Below are positions 51,494-64,000 of a stretch of DNA of 64,000 bases, one piece after another. Position 1 is the stretch's first letter. Each line of letters starts with the position of its first letter. The position numbers were made by a program, and so were the translations under genes. Source of the stretch: Rhopalosiphum padi. Lineage: Eukaryota; Arthropoda; Insecta; Hemiptera; Aphididae. A model generated the notes under the pieces. It was not told where the DNA came from. It did not search any database and was given only the letters and a program-made list of their open reading frames with translations. The stretch is taken from assembly GCF_020882245.1 (NCBI RefSeq), contig NC_083597.1:47470152-47534151 (forward strand), given 5' to 3'.

Positions 51494-52140
51494 AAAAAAG
51501 GTATTTTATAAATTCGAGCCGAATTGGTTCCCGTTTATTAAAGGTATTTTACTAAGTTGAGCCGACTTGGTTCCCGTTTGTGTTTGGGCTAGATTTGACA
51601 AAAATATTGATAGGGCCACAAATTGTTGCGAATCGTTCCATTCAAAGCCGAATAAAGAATTTACAAGTGTCCATCCTAATATATTTTATTTTATGGAGAC
51701 TTTAAACAGCATTCAGACATTAAATTATATTAAATTTCGAAGTAATAATACTAGCAAACTTACTAGCAAACAGGAAAGAAATAACAAATACTTGGAAAAT
51801 TGTATGACTTTAATGAGAAGCTTACACGAATTGAATACTTAAAGAAAGTTTGCTTCAAATTTGAAAATCAACGATTTTAAATAATTGTATTATTATATTT
51901 TATTCTTTTTATTTTGTATACCTAACTTATTTGATAACTAGATGACTTCCAAATCAACGATTTAAAATTGTATATATTATATAATTTTTTTAAACTCACA
52001 TTTTTAACCAAGTCTACTTTTAAGTTGACAGTCTTGAGCCTGTAAAATCGAGAAGGAAAATGTGCGTAATTAAACGGCAACCAATTCGGCTCAACTTAAT
52101 AAAATACCTTTTTTAAGCGGGAACCAATTCGGTACCAGCC
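51494..52140. mobile_element. Mutator-like (MULE) element with doubled terminal repeats
   Basis: The left end carries two similar units in tandem (51494-51540 and 51541-51580), each GGTATTTTA...GAGCCGA(A/C)TTGGTTCCCGTTT. The right end carries the same two units inverted (52074-52110 and 52111-52140; AACCAATTCGGCTCAACTT and GGGAACCAATTCGG). The structure is therefore A-B ... B'-A'. Between them is a coding relic resembling the C-terminal part of MULE-type transposase/FLYWCH-associated proteins. About 650 bp, far too short for an autonomous element. I did not find a clear long target duplication. Confidence 0.7.
51567..51842 (+). pseudogene. MULE-type transposase C-terminal fragment
   Basis: An open frame of about 91 codons with no ATG at its start (first codon TTG, inside the left terminal repeat). 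It includes V-W-A-R-F-D, then R-A-T-N-C-C-E-S-F-H-S-K-P-N, and V-H-P-N-I-F-Y-F. The block R-(T/A)-(T/N)-N-x-x-E-x-(F/W)-H...HP-(N/T)-I is typical of the end of MULE transposase domains in insect genomes. The catalytic DDE part is absent. The frame is still intact, so either the insertion is young or the fragment has been kept; it could also be an exon captured by the element. Confidence 0.6.
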
Positions 52141-52424
52141 ATTATTAATTATCAAAACAATTATTCAAGTGATACCACTAATACCTGCAATTATATCTTC
52201 CATTTGTAGGTATTGGTACGTTAATTTTTTTATCTGCTTCCGATGAACTAAAATTAACGATATTATCTGATGGTAAAATTATTATTTGTCTCTTAAAAAA
52301 TTGAAGGTTACTGGTTGGTAGTTAAGAGAAAAAAATAAAACACCTTTATCGTGATATTAGTCATGAAGACAACTTTTCGTAAATCGAAGAATCCAATATT
52401 ATTGTTAATATTTTGATAATCATT

Positions 52425-52450
52425 TATTGCAGCGCCATCTAGCAACGAAT
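52425..52450. promoter_or_regulatory. CTCF-like insulator motif candidate
   Basis: GCAGCGCCATCTAGCAACG, i.e. GCTAGATGGCGCTGC on the minus strand, resembles the insect CTCF core (TAG-A/G-TGGCGC-T). It sits at the edge of a 150-bp GC-rich patch (52430-52575) about 3.1 kb past the peroxidasin stop. Single-motif evidence only. Confidence 0.3.
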
Positions 52451-52599
52451 GCGAGAAACAGTGATTTGCGAGCACGTCGACAAGTTTTAAAACGACTGCG
52501 GTAGACCGCGCAACCATTGTCGTCCGGAACTCTGGACACGACGGCCGAATTCGAAAAAGTGTTAGACTTTCCAACTTCCACTACCAGCGAAGATTTCCG

Positions 52600-53740
52600 A
52601 ACTTACTTATATTTATTAATACATAATTAAATAAATATTAACATTGATTATAATATAATATAGTATATATTAAAATATATCAATGATATTAACAATTGCT
52701 GCCGATATGCGTTATTGTTGAATAAACACTGTACCTACACAGAATTAAATATTAATCAGCAAAATCGATTTTTTCAATAATAATCCACCACAAACTTTTA
52801 AATTTGCAGATCGTTTATCTGCTATTTATTTTTAAATAATCATAATCATTATTTTTATACTTGTGCCCCAATAACCAACCACGAATCGTAGCATTCGTAA
52901 CACAACAAAGTAAGCAGACTGCAGCCAGACAAACAGACTTTGTAGATTTTATAGCATGTAAGTAGTGATTAACACTTTCATCACACATAATTATCAATAA
53001 GTTTATCTACCAACCTATAGAAGTATAGATAGTGTCTCAAAGTTGTATTTTTGAATCGTAGTAAATTATTGTTTAAAATTTAAGATTCCACGTAAACCAA
53101 ACATTCATAATTTAGTTAAATTATAGTTTTAAGTTTACCGTAGTTTTAAAAAATGTAAATTCACCTAACCTTAAAAAAAACAGTCGTAGCATTTTTTCCC
53201 AATATTGAGATAACGTATTCCTCAAGAGAAAAAAAACTTAGACGATTTTCCTTACATTATTAAAATAAGAAATTTTTTTCTTCTAATTAATATTTGTATA
53301 ATACATAATATTATGATTTTCTTGCCAAGAATGTTATTGTATCTAATAAATAAAATAAAAATAAATATTAATTATTATATTTTTTATACCTATTTGTATA
53401 AAAATATCAAACATGAAATAAATTTAAATTTAAAATTATAATGATACAATATTAATTTTTTCATAATAGTTTACATTTATAATAACTTCAAATTAAAATA
53501 TATTATTTCATAAATAACCATCAATTTCAAAACCTTTCTTAATCATCCTATTTCACCAAATTACATTGTAAAATTTGTACACGCTTTTTATAAATTATTT
53601 ATCAGTTTATCACGTTTAATCGTTCGTAATTGCCTATATTTATCGTTTTTCATTCCTGGTACTTAATTCATGTAGAATTAGATAATAGAAACTTTCGTGG
53701 AATATCACTACAGTATATTGAAAAGCTCCTTACAATTTGT
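52600..53740. other. AT-rich intergenic, nothing supported
   Basis: Short chance ORFs only; no repeat ends or RNA genes were seen. Confidence 0.5.
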
Positions 53741-53929
53741 CTAATATATATATGTGTGTGTCTGTGTGTGTTGTTCTCGGCCAGACCTTTACCAAAAACA
53801 GTTGAACGTATTTTTTGGAATACGTCCAACTTCGCACATTCCGCCCACTATACAGCTACTTCTGAGCTACCTACTACGTGTACCTACTGTATATATACAT
53901 GTGGTATAATATAATATATATTTTAAATG

Positions 53930-54190
53930 TATATATGTTCACAAAACGCGTACGACCGGATGTAATCTTATTTCCGCGTACTATATATACAATATACATG
54001 CGCCTCCGCGCCAGAAGTGAAAACGGTCGGCGTGCGGCGGCATAAGTCACGTGTACTTGGGCATAGAGCGATGCCGGTCGCCAAAAACGTGTCTGTATTG
54101 CGTAACCTCATCCCTTGCGCCGGACACGCGAGCCAATTGGTCCACGATGAGTACATAATAGCAAGTGAAGTTCGTAAGTGTATTTAAGAG
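53930..54190. other. GC-rich patch, possible promoter/first exon
   Basis: TATATATAC at about 53982 precedes about 150 CpG-rich bases that end in a donor-like TTCGTAAGTG at 54172. A 62-codon minus-strand ORF (54156-53968) is not recognised. A (TG)n run lies just upstream (53747-53770). No exon can be linked to it. Confidence 0.3.
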
Positions 54191-54505
54191 TCAAATAGAT
54201 GTGTACCTATATATATGTGTGTGTTGGAACACGGCCGAAAGAGTAAATTTGCGAAAAAAACCTCTAGTAGAATACAAGAAGAAAACGTGTCTAAAAGCGT
54301 TGGCTTACCGTTGCCAATACTTGTGGGGATACACCTAAGTATTTGGAAGAATTAAGTACGGCGCGAGTATGATACAGTCTGCCAAACGCGGTTTTTTTTA
54401 AAAATTTACAAAAATAGCGAAAAAAATAAAAATATATACCTATATTATCATTCGTATTTAATTATATACATGTATACGTATCCTACAGATGACTCATTTA
54501 CGATT

Positions 54506-54572
54506 ACAGTAAAACCTCTGAATAGCGGACGCTGTTAGTAACTGAAATTTCGTTCACTATTCTGAGGTTTCC
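54506..54572. mobile_element. Pogo/Tigger-like terminal fragment
   Basis: ACAGTAAAACCTCTGAATAG is the kind of terminal inverted repeat seen in pogo-like elements. An inverted, imperfect copy (GTTCACTATTCTGAGGTTTC) follows 20 bases later, so this could be a solo end folded on itself or a very short internally deleted element. The TA target duplication cannot be assigned. Confidence 0.45.
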
Positions 54573-54637
54573 TCAATGAAAAGTAGTGAAGACTTACTTA
54601 TTTCCGAAAAATCCTCAGCTTTTGGTCAGTTTTTATT

Positions 54638-54949
54638 TAGGGATGGGCCGATAAAAACCCGATACACGCGATATAGGTACTTGAAAACCAAAATTTTATG
54701 CATAAATCATGAACCAATATTAAAAAATAACAGATACCCGATACCACAAATTTCATATATTACTATATTAGCGTTCATGATAAACAAATAAAGATATAGA
54801 AATTTAAATCCATTAGCCTTATCAATTATATATCTAAATATTTGTGATGAAAATCGTATAATATATTATGTAATGTGTTATAAACCGATACTAATAAATC
54901 CAATAACGCCGATATCGATAGTATCGGTTCTAGTATCAGTCCATTCCAA
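54638..54949. mobile_element. hAT-type MITE, 312 bp
   Basis: Left end TAGGGATGGGCCGATAAAAA and the reverse complement of the right end (TTGGAATGGACTGATACTAG) are imperfect inverted repeats continuing over about 40 bases through CCGATAC and GATAT. The 8 bases before the left end (54630-54637, TTTTTATT) and after the right end (54950-54957, CTTTTATT) match at 7 of 8, the target-site length of hAT elements. The inside is AT-rich with no transposase; the ORF across it is fortuitous. Confidence 0.7.
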
Positions 54950-54959
54950 CTTTTATTGT

Positions 54960-57900
54960 ATATAATGCAGAATGCAGATACTGAGATACCTGTTTATATA
55001 CATGGCTGCAGGTCATCATGTTTTACAGTTTATCCCGTGTGGCCGTGTTGGCATTATGGAGAACATTGCAAACTAACATTTTACGTAATAACATAAATCA
55101 TAATAGTGTCATAATATTATTGTAGGCATGTTCATGGGTAAACATTTCCGATTTAAATATTAAAATATAATATATTTGCTTTAAAAACTATTAAACTCTT
55201 AATAAAATCATTATTCAATAACAAATAATCATAATATAAATTAGGCTATATTTTATTAGGTATGTATTTTATTTGGTTTTATATAGCAATAACCTAGCTT
55301 TTTTTTAATTAATTGTTTTGTGATTTCACAGAAAATTGTACATTATCTTTTTAATACTTATAAGTTTATTATAGGTTACCCAGAGTAACAACAACATTGC
55401 AATTATTAATTATTATAAACTTTATATATTTTTTTAGAAACCATTATTGGTATTAATATTTAACAATTCATTTATAATAAAGACCTATTGTTTATAAACA
55501 ACAGTTGAACAGTGTACTTGGGTCTAATTTACAGGCATATCTTCGCTTTTAAGATTATCGCTAATAAAATTGAAAATCTCGTTACTCGTTAAAATAGCTG
55601 AAAATTATTATTATATTTTTAGGATAATATCTTATTGGAATGCAATGCAAAAAATCGAAGAGACATATAACTAAGAGAACTTGAATACACAAACTGTTAA
55701 AATAAAAATTTAATTTATTGAAGACTTACATTTACAATTTCCAAACATAACAAACCTAGTGTTTATATTTAATTCATATAATCAATCATTCTAGCAACAA
55801 TTCATTTGTAACTATAGTATTAATTTCAAGTCTGTCAAATTCGAAACGTTTTGATTACTTTGATAAAATCATCGATTACACTTTGTTTACTATTATTAAT
55901 ATTATGTCCACTTTATTTGATACAGAAGCAGTCATTTTTAATTTATTCTTTTCCACTATAGTTTTAAAGTTTATTTGGTAAGTAAATACGTACTAAATCT
56001 TAACTTTCATAGTAAACAATCTATGAAGAATTGGTAGGTATATAATGTGTAACCTATAATCAGGACTGTGAATTTATTTAAATTAATTTTATAGTTTGCA
56101 TATTGATACATTATAATATTATGCTGAATTCAAAATAATCAAGATACAAATTTTATTCAAGACATGCACATTTGTATATTCAAAAAGGTTTTTTTTTTGC
56201 ATATTTATTGTATATTATTTGGACTAAATTTGTTATCTATTTATATTTAATAGGTATATGAAATTTAATATTTTAATACAAAAATGTATTTTAATTTTTT
56301 ATTAATATTAAGTATTGAATATTTTGAGATATTTTTATTCATATTTTACAAGAATTGTAATATTTAGTAATAACTAAAATATAAATACAAATACGATTAA
56401 TATAATATAATAACAAAAATTAAGTTATTTTCCTATTTCCAAACAGATTATTGCTGGACATTATTATTGATTGTTTTGCGATGGAGATAATCATAGAGAT
56501 TGTATTTCGAATTATGTGAGGAATAAATTGTATAGTTTGTATACAACCTCATACTTGGTTTAATACACTACTCAAGAATATTGGAATGATAATAATCACG
56601 ATATAAACAATAAACAAATTGATCAAATATATTTGATTTAAAAACGTTTTTATATATTTTAAACAGAATAACAAAAAAAAAAACATCAAGAAAACTTCAA
56701 TTAACAATATTATATTTTTATTTTTCTGTGAACATCATTTTTTTAAAGTGCATTCAATAATTAATTTAGGTACACTAAACTGTTAAAACAATATATATTT
56801 TAATCAAAACACATATAGTTTATTGTAATGCTCAGCTATCTATTATTTTTTATCTAAATAACCAATTTATTCATAACGAGATTTTTGAGATATTTTTGGA
56901 GAGAAGTTGAAACATATATTTTTATCCATTCTACTAAATTGTTGGTGGTTATCTGGAGATGTTGTTGTATTGTGCTTATACTACTGTTTCAATATAAATA
57001 GTAATAATTATCGGTGAAAAGTTTACATTTTACAGGTAAAGAACAGGTTTTGGTTATGTCATTTATACCAATCAACAATTATAGAGTACTGTATTATTAT
57101 CTGTATTATCTTATTATCTTGCTAGGTGTCTATTATTTTTAAATAGATAATCAATTTATTTTCCCAAAGAATACAATTGGTTTCTCTAATTTTCGTTTTT
57201 AGGTGCCTAATTAAAGATATATAAAACTATTATACGTTACCGTTACCATTTTTATTTGCATAAAAATATATTACCGTCATTCGTCTATGGCATCAGCTAG
57301 ATATGGATACAAAACGATAACAATTAATAATCCTAACACAGTAACACGACATTCGGCGGTGATATTGAAGACCAAAATCAAGTGCTGAAAGTCTTAAAAG
57401 CGTTTGAATATAATTAAAAATTTTACAACCTTTTATATTTCGGTTTTGTAAGCAAATACATTCGAAATCGTAAATCCAATATGTTATTATGTTAATGTTC
57501 AATTGTTTTTCATCGTACTAACCATAATTGTGTTTGTACCTATCGTAAGTGTAACATAATTTTAAAACTAAGTCGCCGTCCACTCGTAATAAGAACATGA
57601 CGGTTAAATATATATATTTATACAAAGAAAAGAACTTCAATGGAATTGTATTTACATATTTATTTCACATTCGTATACTTATCACGAAATGTTCAATTTA
57701 GGGAATGGGATTCAACCGTTATGAAGTTGCATTTATTAATATTGCGTGGCACCCTAATTCTATTTTGTAAATAAAATGTTTGCTCTTACATCCTTCTCTT
57801 GTTAAACTATAAGCATGTTTCTATAGCATCTATATTTTCAATTTTCCCATGAATCATCATAATTTATATTTAATCATTTTTATAGACTGATCCATAAAAT

Positions 57901-60900
57901 GTGCTTACCTATTATTTACACTAATCATTTGTCATGACAAAAACAATATAACCTCATCGAATTTATTGGTTAAATTAAAAAATGTTTAATTACTTCTTTA
58001 ATGGCTATACCCTATACTACACTAAAACCATTTGATGTTGAATGGTATAACATATGATTAAACTTTGTCATCCAGTGCTGGTTATATTTTTCCTTCTCTG
58101 GCTCTCAATACCATAAGAAAAGTGCTGGTTATACTAAAATGTATACCTAATACACGATGAATAATCTAGTTGTTAATAAACAGAATGTCATTTATTTGCT
58201 TATCTTTATTTATCTTTAATTACCATTTATTTTTTTAATAGCTATAAAAATAAAACAAATTTACTTATTAAGTATCTACGTACCTACCAAAAAGACCGTA
58301 GCCATTTTCTTCTAAAAATGAGATACAACCGTTTTCTTCCAATAATAAATTAAGAATAAAAATAAAGTTTATGTTTCGTACAAATAAAATAATAAAATAT
58401 AATATAATAATTAATAATATTAAAATTGTTCTTCAAAAGTTGTTTTAATTTCCATATTATTGATTGCCGAATATACCTTTTCGATATTTTGTGGTATATT
58501 CGGTAGTAAATATTGACGGGTTGTATAAATATTTTTTCGGATTTTATGAATATTGGTATTATAAAATTTTGAACACTGGCACACTGTGTAATTTTTCAAG
58601 TTATTTAAGTATAATTTTATTTTTGGTCATGAGAATAAATCATCAATTGCTTTTCGTTTATATGCATTATTCACTATTTGTCCATTTACTTTTTTGGCGA
58701 TGCAAATGACTATGAAAATTTTTGTGTAATTCACCAGAAACTATTTGCTCGGTTTTATTTGTGTATATTAGTATATTACTGCTTGGCAAGTAGTTAAACA
58801 ACAAGGCTAACGTGATAATCCAGATTCTGATTTTGGCTTATACACTAAAAAATATTTATAATTTTCGCAAGATAAAGGTTTTTCATCGGAACTTTCTAAA
58901 ATATCGTTTTTTCAGACATGTTAAAAATTAAAACTTGAGAGAAATACAATAACTATAATACACATTCAACACAATAATATAGTCCCTAGTCAATGCACAG
59001 TTCGTTACTAAAAATAAAATGAAATATCTCAGATATCAATTATTCATTATTGTCTGTTTCACGCATGTCTATAATCATCATAATGATCGGTGATTAATTT
59101 TACTAATACAAAATATAACTTATTACTTTATGAGTTATGCGTTATGAACATATATTATAATACCCGTTGTACATGTTTTGTACGTATCTTATCAAACGCA
59201 AATATTCTAACAAAACACAATTTACTCTTTTTCGTTGAAAGAAAATTCGCCTTCTGTTAAAATTAAGATTGAGAGTATAAAGACTAGATTAAACATAGAA
59301 GGTAGCAAAAGAATAGGTATATTTATTAAAAGTGAATTACGAATTTATAATTTTTTTCTTTGTAGCTCATTTAGAAGGTCAGATTGTTAATGAAGACGTT
59401 TATTTACTATTATTTTAGATTCTAAGAAAAGGGATGTATATTTGCTTTACTATGATATTATTATGTGTTTTTTAAATTTAATTAAACATTTTTTTTTCTG
59501 TTATCAGTTGCCATTGTTCGTAGGAGAATTGAAATCTAAAAATCTTTAATTTTGATAATGATTTCTAGTAATAATCTATTATAAATTGAGACGGCAACCG
59601 TTTAAAATGGTGTTAATGATAAAAAAAAATCATAAAAACATCTAGTATGATTTATTATACAATTGAATACACTAATTTAATAGTATTAGTAATACAATTT
59701 GCATATTTTTTTTTCAAATAAAGGTATAAATAAATATAAATTAACTGCTTTAAATTTTTAATACATGGTTTTTACGGTTTTAATCAAATGATTAGGTATT
59801 CCTAATAATTTTTTGTTTGAATTAAATTATAATTTCATATTTACTAATTTTAACGTGTTTTAAATTTACAGCATACCTACATGTAGGCTTAATGATACAA
59901 TATGTATAATGGACAATGGTACTTATATAATATTATGCTATATAAACGGAATTGTTATTGCTAACCTCGCGAGTACATAATATCAGATACGTAAGGACTA
60001 CAAGAAAGGACCACCATATATTTTTATTTCATACAGAAAAAAAATTAATTAAATAAATAAATAAATTACATAAGTCATCATACAAATTGTTTTTATAAAC
60101 AGTTGTGTAGTGTATGGAAATAGATTATAGACCTTTTTATAAGAGGTAACTCAGTAAATTTATTCTTTGTCATCATTTAAAAAAATATCTTATGCATATA
60201 AGGTGACTAGGATAATTTATAAACGATATAAGTATAACATTTAATATTTATAAAATCATCTGTGTCGGTTCAAAAAGCGTAGTTGCACTTTTTAAACATT
60301 TTAACATTTTGAAATTACTTTTTAAAACTTTTTACCCACGTCTTCATTAATTTTTTATTAATACATTAAAGATTTTTTAAAATATAATTATATTGACTTA
60401 ATTATTATTCATGTCTGTTTTTAAAAGTTTTATAAAACGTTCTAATTGCGTATCATATTTGAAGCATTACTCCAACTGACAGACCTATCAAACATGCACA
60501 ATTATATTTTATTAAAAACAGTCGTATTATTATATTTATATTATAATTGCAGTTATGTGGAAAGGTTCGGTAACAATATAAATCATGTACAGAAAAGTAC
60601 CGGAAAATATGTGGAAATGCATAAATATGATTTTTACCTCCTTTATAATATGTCCAATACCTGTCTGTTTAAACTAATAAGTTAAATGCGCAATTCAATT
60701 AGGAAACATGAACTATGTGCCTATTAAAATGGAATTAAAAATACTACATTTTTCTTAATTTAAAAACACTAAATAGATAAAATGATAATAATATGTATTA
60801 TATGGATCGCTGATCAGTGGACAAGTGATCATTATATAGTTACGTCGGTTCTATATGGTAGAAAAAGTGATACCAAGTATTCAATACGAAAAACCAAATT

Positions 60901-63230
60901 TGTAGTAGTTTTAAATATGTTGTGTAATTTATTTATTTTTACGATTCTTCTTTAAAATCTGAAGTCTCAAACCATCACTCGTATTTGTATATAAGTACAT
61001 TACATTATTGTTTCATCTTAGGACTAGAATATATCGAGCAAATCATAAGAATAATATTTCTATTACACTAAAATGTAATAAATATTGTAATTATTTTTCG
61101 TTTCACTTAAATACTGAGTTCATAAAGAATATTAGTACCTAAAATATAATCAATTCGTATCGAAAAAAAGTGATGTACTTATGCGATGACTGGGGTTTTT
61201 GTTTAAATTCGACAAAGGATGAGATGTATTTACATCACAACTTAAAACTAAAGCGTATATTTTTCTTAGGCCTTTTTTACTTACGAAATGAGATTGAACG
61301 AGAACATTAAATATCAACGAATCTGTTATTATTGTAATGCGAATACCAACTGGGATTCAAATAATATTATGTATATTGTATATATAATATATATTATATA
61401 GTTTCCTACTAAAGAAAAAATGAAAAATTATATAAAACATTTCAACCAAGGTTAACGAAACGATACGCATTTTTAAAAAAAATTGGCTATAGAATTACTG
61501 GTTTTTAGCAACTTAAATTATAATTAAATGTTATTCTTATTAACTTCAATGAAAATAATAATTAATGTAAATTCACAACAACTTTATTCAGAGTAGTCCT
61601 TCAGAATAGTTACAGATGCGCTGTTAGAAACTTTTTCGTTAGTTCAGTTTTTATAAAATACAAACATGAATGTAATATTGTGTTTCTATGATAATACAAC
61701 AATTCCGGTTATTCGACGTTGTGCTAAAATTATTTTATTTACTTTGTATCTGTAATTTCTTTATACCATTGATTATAAATATAAAGTATTTATAATCAAT
61801 GGTATTACCTTTGTTAGTGTCATACAAACTATGCCACACACTAAATTATTATAACGGCGTATTTATGACAAAATTTTATAATGTGTGAATAGTTATTTTA
61901 ATTGATGAATTCTATTTCTGTATGTTCGTATATGAGATATATGAGATATATAGGTATATAAATACATATAAATTATGTTCTACAATTTAATTAATTAAAC
62001 TATTTGATAGAACAACGATTTCAAATGCGATAAAGCCGGTTGTATGGTTTTAAAATCATATTAAGTGAAGCGGACTGTGATGACTTCAGTCGCTTATCGT
62101 TATCCTATCAAAATTGGTGTTGTGTGAGAAGTGAGAATAAGACGCAAACGCCAAATGCAAAATTGAGTGTTTATTAGATCAGTTTTATTAGATCGAAATA
62201 CTAATATGAATTACACTCGTAATGGTCGGCGGTCGTCGTCACGTACTTGATTAGTTGTAATTCGTAGAACATCATCGAGGAAAATCGTGGCATTTTCCAC
62301 CAGTCCGTATGCACTATGTCTACTATGTACAAGCACTGCTAGTTCGGTCCACTGTCCTACTCATCCATGATCGAATAAGGACATAACGTGGGATAATCAA
62401 ACGAGCCGCAGTGTGTAATGAAGTGATGTTCTATCAAATATATTATATTATATTTATATATATACGTATTTTGGTAAGTTATAGACCATCAAATGTGTAA
62501 GATACAACGTTGTTTCACACTTTTCTGATGTACAAGAAATTGTATTTTTCTAATTAATGCATATTTACGGTTTCTAGCGTAAGTTTGCTGTTTTAGATTT
62601 TTAAGTGTTATATATAATTGTATAAATATATTTTTATATAATAAGGGAAATAAACAATGTAAATATAACTTCAGTAAAGTATACAAATACGTGGATGAAA
62701 ATTTATATATTTTGATTTTCACATAGTAGTTATGTTATCATGAAATATCGGACACTTTATTCTATTTATTTTCAATACTTTGGTTATTTTTAAAATTTAT
62801 GTCAGACGTATTGTATAGATTTGTATTGTAATTTTTGGATTTATCGTGTTTACGATCCAGAGCTGACCAATTATATCAAAATACTAGCATATTCTAAATA
62901 AAAATATAAAATTTCTAGTATTAAAAATATCTAGAACAATGTTGTCAACAATTTTATTTTGCACATTAATTTTATCAAATTTTAGTGCTGATTTTGGTGT
63001 TTTAAGTGCATATAAAAATGTACTTTTTTAGTGCTATAACTTCAGAGCCCTGATTATTTTGAACAATATTAGTGTAAACATTAGACAATTTAAATTACAC
63101 CACATTATCCTTATCACAAACATCAAAAATAAAAATGTGTGCATTCTACAATATTGTAGAAATAATTATGTTAGGAATAAAAAATGCCACTGAAGTATTA
63201 AAAAAAGTCAACGATGTAATGATTTACTTG
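54960..63230. other. AT-rich intergenic, 8 kb, almost featureless
   Basis: Apart from the hairpin at 61763-61805 and a CpG-richer patch at 62200-62410 I see no gene, RNA or transposon structure. ORFs at 57502-57293 (-), 58464-58709 (+), 60446-60685 (+) and 62722-62489 (-) have AT-driven composition and no recognisable motifs. Confidence 0.5.
61763..61805. repeat. Perfect 19-bp inverted repeat with 5-base loop
   Basis: 61763-61781 (ATACCATTGATTATAAATA) is exactly complementary in reverse to 61787-61805, with loop TAAAG. The match stops abruptly on both sides. No coding or transposon context is visible. It could be a cruciform-forming site, a small-RNA hairpin or a template-switch product. Confidence 0.9.
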
Positions 63231-63234
63231 TTTT

Positions 63235-63393
63235 TGGTGGATTTTTAATTTCAACCAAAACAGAAAAATAAAAGAGGAAACATATTATATAGCAGGCGAA
63301 CGAACATTTAGCAAAACTGGGCAAAATATTAAAGTGCAGATGTATTCTAATATGCTACTACCTTCTGAACGCGGTATACTTTTAATTATATAG
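63235..63393 (+). pseudogene. hAT transposase C-terminal relic
   Basis: In one open frame: W-W-I-F at 63235, then E-T-Y-Y-I-A-G-E-R-T-F-S-K-T-G-Q, then M-L-L-P-S and a stop TAG at 63391-63393. The W-W...(A/S)-x-E-R-x-F-S-x-x-G pattern with a downstream L-L-P-x-x is the dimerisation region at the C-terminus of hAT transposases. Conserved Arg/Asn positions after G-Q are lost, and nothing recognisable precedes it, so it is a remnant. Confidence 0.65.
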
Positions 63394-63410
63394 TATTGAT
63401 TTTAGTGATG

Positions 63411-63920
63411 TGAGCCCGTTAGGGCCTTTAAAAATTGCCTGAGCGGACAGTGTTTCATGTCCACACGGCGGGGTATTGGTTAAAGTTTTCAACTAGCAAT
63501 AATCGCACCTCGGATAAACCTCATTGGTTACGATATCGCCACTGCGCAAAGCTGACGTAATCGGCGGTTCAGGGCTGTCTTATGCTGTTCCGATGCTGTG
63601 GCCGACGTGCAGTTGGCCATCCGGCGGTATTCCCGGTAACCGGACAGTTCAATGCCCAGTCATCGTTCGTGTAATCGGTGGCATCGTCCTCGATCTCTAG
63701 ATGGCCACCTTACGATAGGGTGTCCGGCACAAGCTGGACGTCGACGTCTGTCCACCGGATAATGGGACGTCGGTGGACAGACCGGAAGGCAACTGTCGGT
63801 TCGGCGCGCTCTATCGGCCGAAAACCGTGTTGCGGTGGTGAACGTATCCGTCGCGATATTTTGACGGAGACGGCCAAATGCGTGCGCACTATCCGTCCTC
63901 CAGATGGAGTCAAATAACAT
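63411..63920. other. GC-rich island near the window end
   Basis: About 500 CpG-rich bases with three overlapping ORFs at 63660-63920 (one +, two -), 67-86 codons, Arg- and Pro-rich, without recognisable domains. It may be the 5' end of a gene lying beyond the window, or a promoter island. It directly follows the hAT relic. Confidence 0.45.
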
Positions 63921-64000
63921 ACTATTATTATAATATAACGAATTATATCATCTTATAATAACATATTAACAATCACGTGCAATTAATTTGTGATGAATCA

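Overview
The window is AT-rich animal nuclear DNA with short introns flanked by GT/AG, long non-coding stretches and many decayed DNA transposons. The intron style, base composition and repeat types fit an insect. I infer a hemipteran, most likely an aphid, but nothing in the sequence proves the species.

The one clearly functional gene is a complete peroxidasin on the + strand (coding 21685-49291). I could join 24 exons, all in phase with GT/AG junctions, into 1411 codons plus a stop. The order is signal peptide and LRRNT (exon 1), an 18.4 kb intron, five leucine-rich repeats and LRRCT (exons 2-6), four Ig domains (exons 7-13), a linker and animal haem peroxidase domain (exons 14-22), and a coiled-coil-like stretch with a von Willebrand C domain (exons 23-24). 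The haem, calcium and histidine residues of the family are present. The VWC domain stops at its sixth cysteine, so its C-terminal half is missing.

Region by region. 1-7000: mostly non-coding, with a spliced but unidentified reading frame on the minus strand (4000-4628), a TIR element (2734-3140), a nearly identical 490-bp block present twice (2987 and 6524) and a small minisatellite. 7000-21400: GC-rich islands in AT-rich DNA (7.6-8.1 kb, 9.1-10 kb, 12.0-12.35 kb, 15.15-16.45 kb), two promoter-like motif sets, a broken enolase fragment that still carries an intron (13060-13574) and a mariner-type MITE (16840-17160). 21.4-49.5 kb: peroxidasin; its first intron holds a jockey-like reverse transcriptase relic and a TIR element. 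49.5-64 kb: no intact gene seen; it holds a Mutator-like element with doubled terminal repeats and a MULE-like fragment, a hAT-type MITE, a pogo-like end, a perfect 19-bp hairpin and a hAT transposase relic, and ends in a GC-rich island.

Peroxidasin stands alone: no neighbour can be linked to it functionally. The rest is mainly regulatory or intronic sequence and transposon debris.
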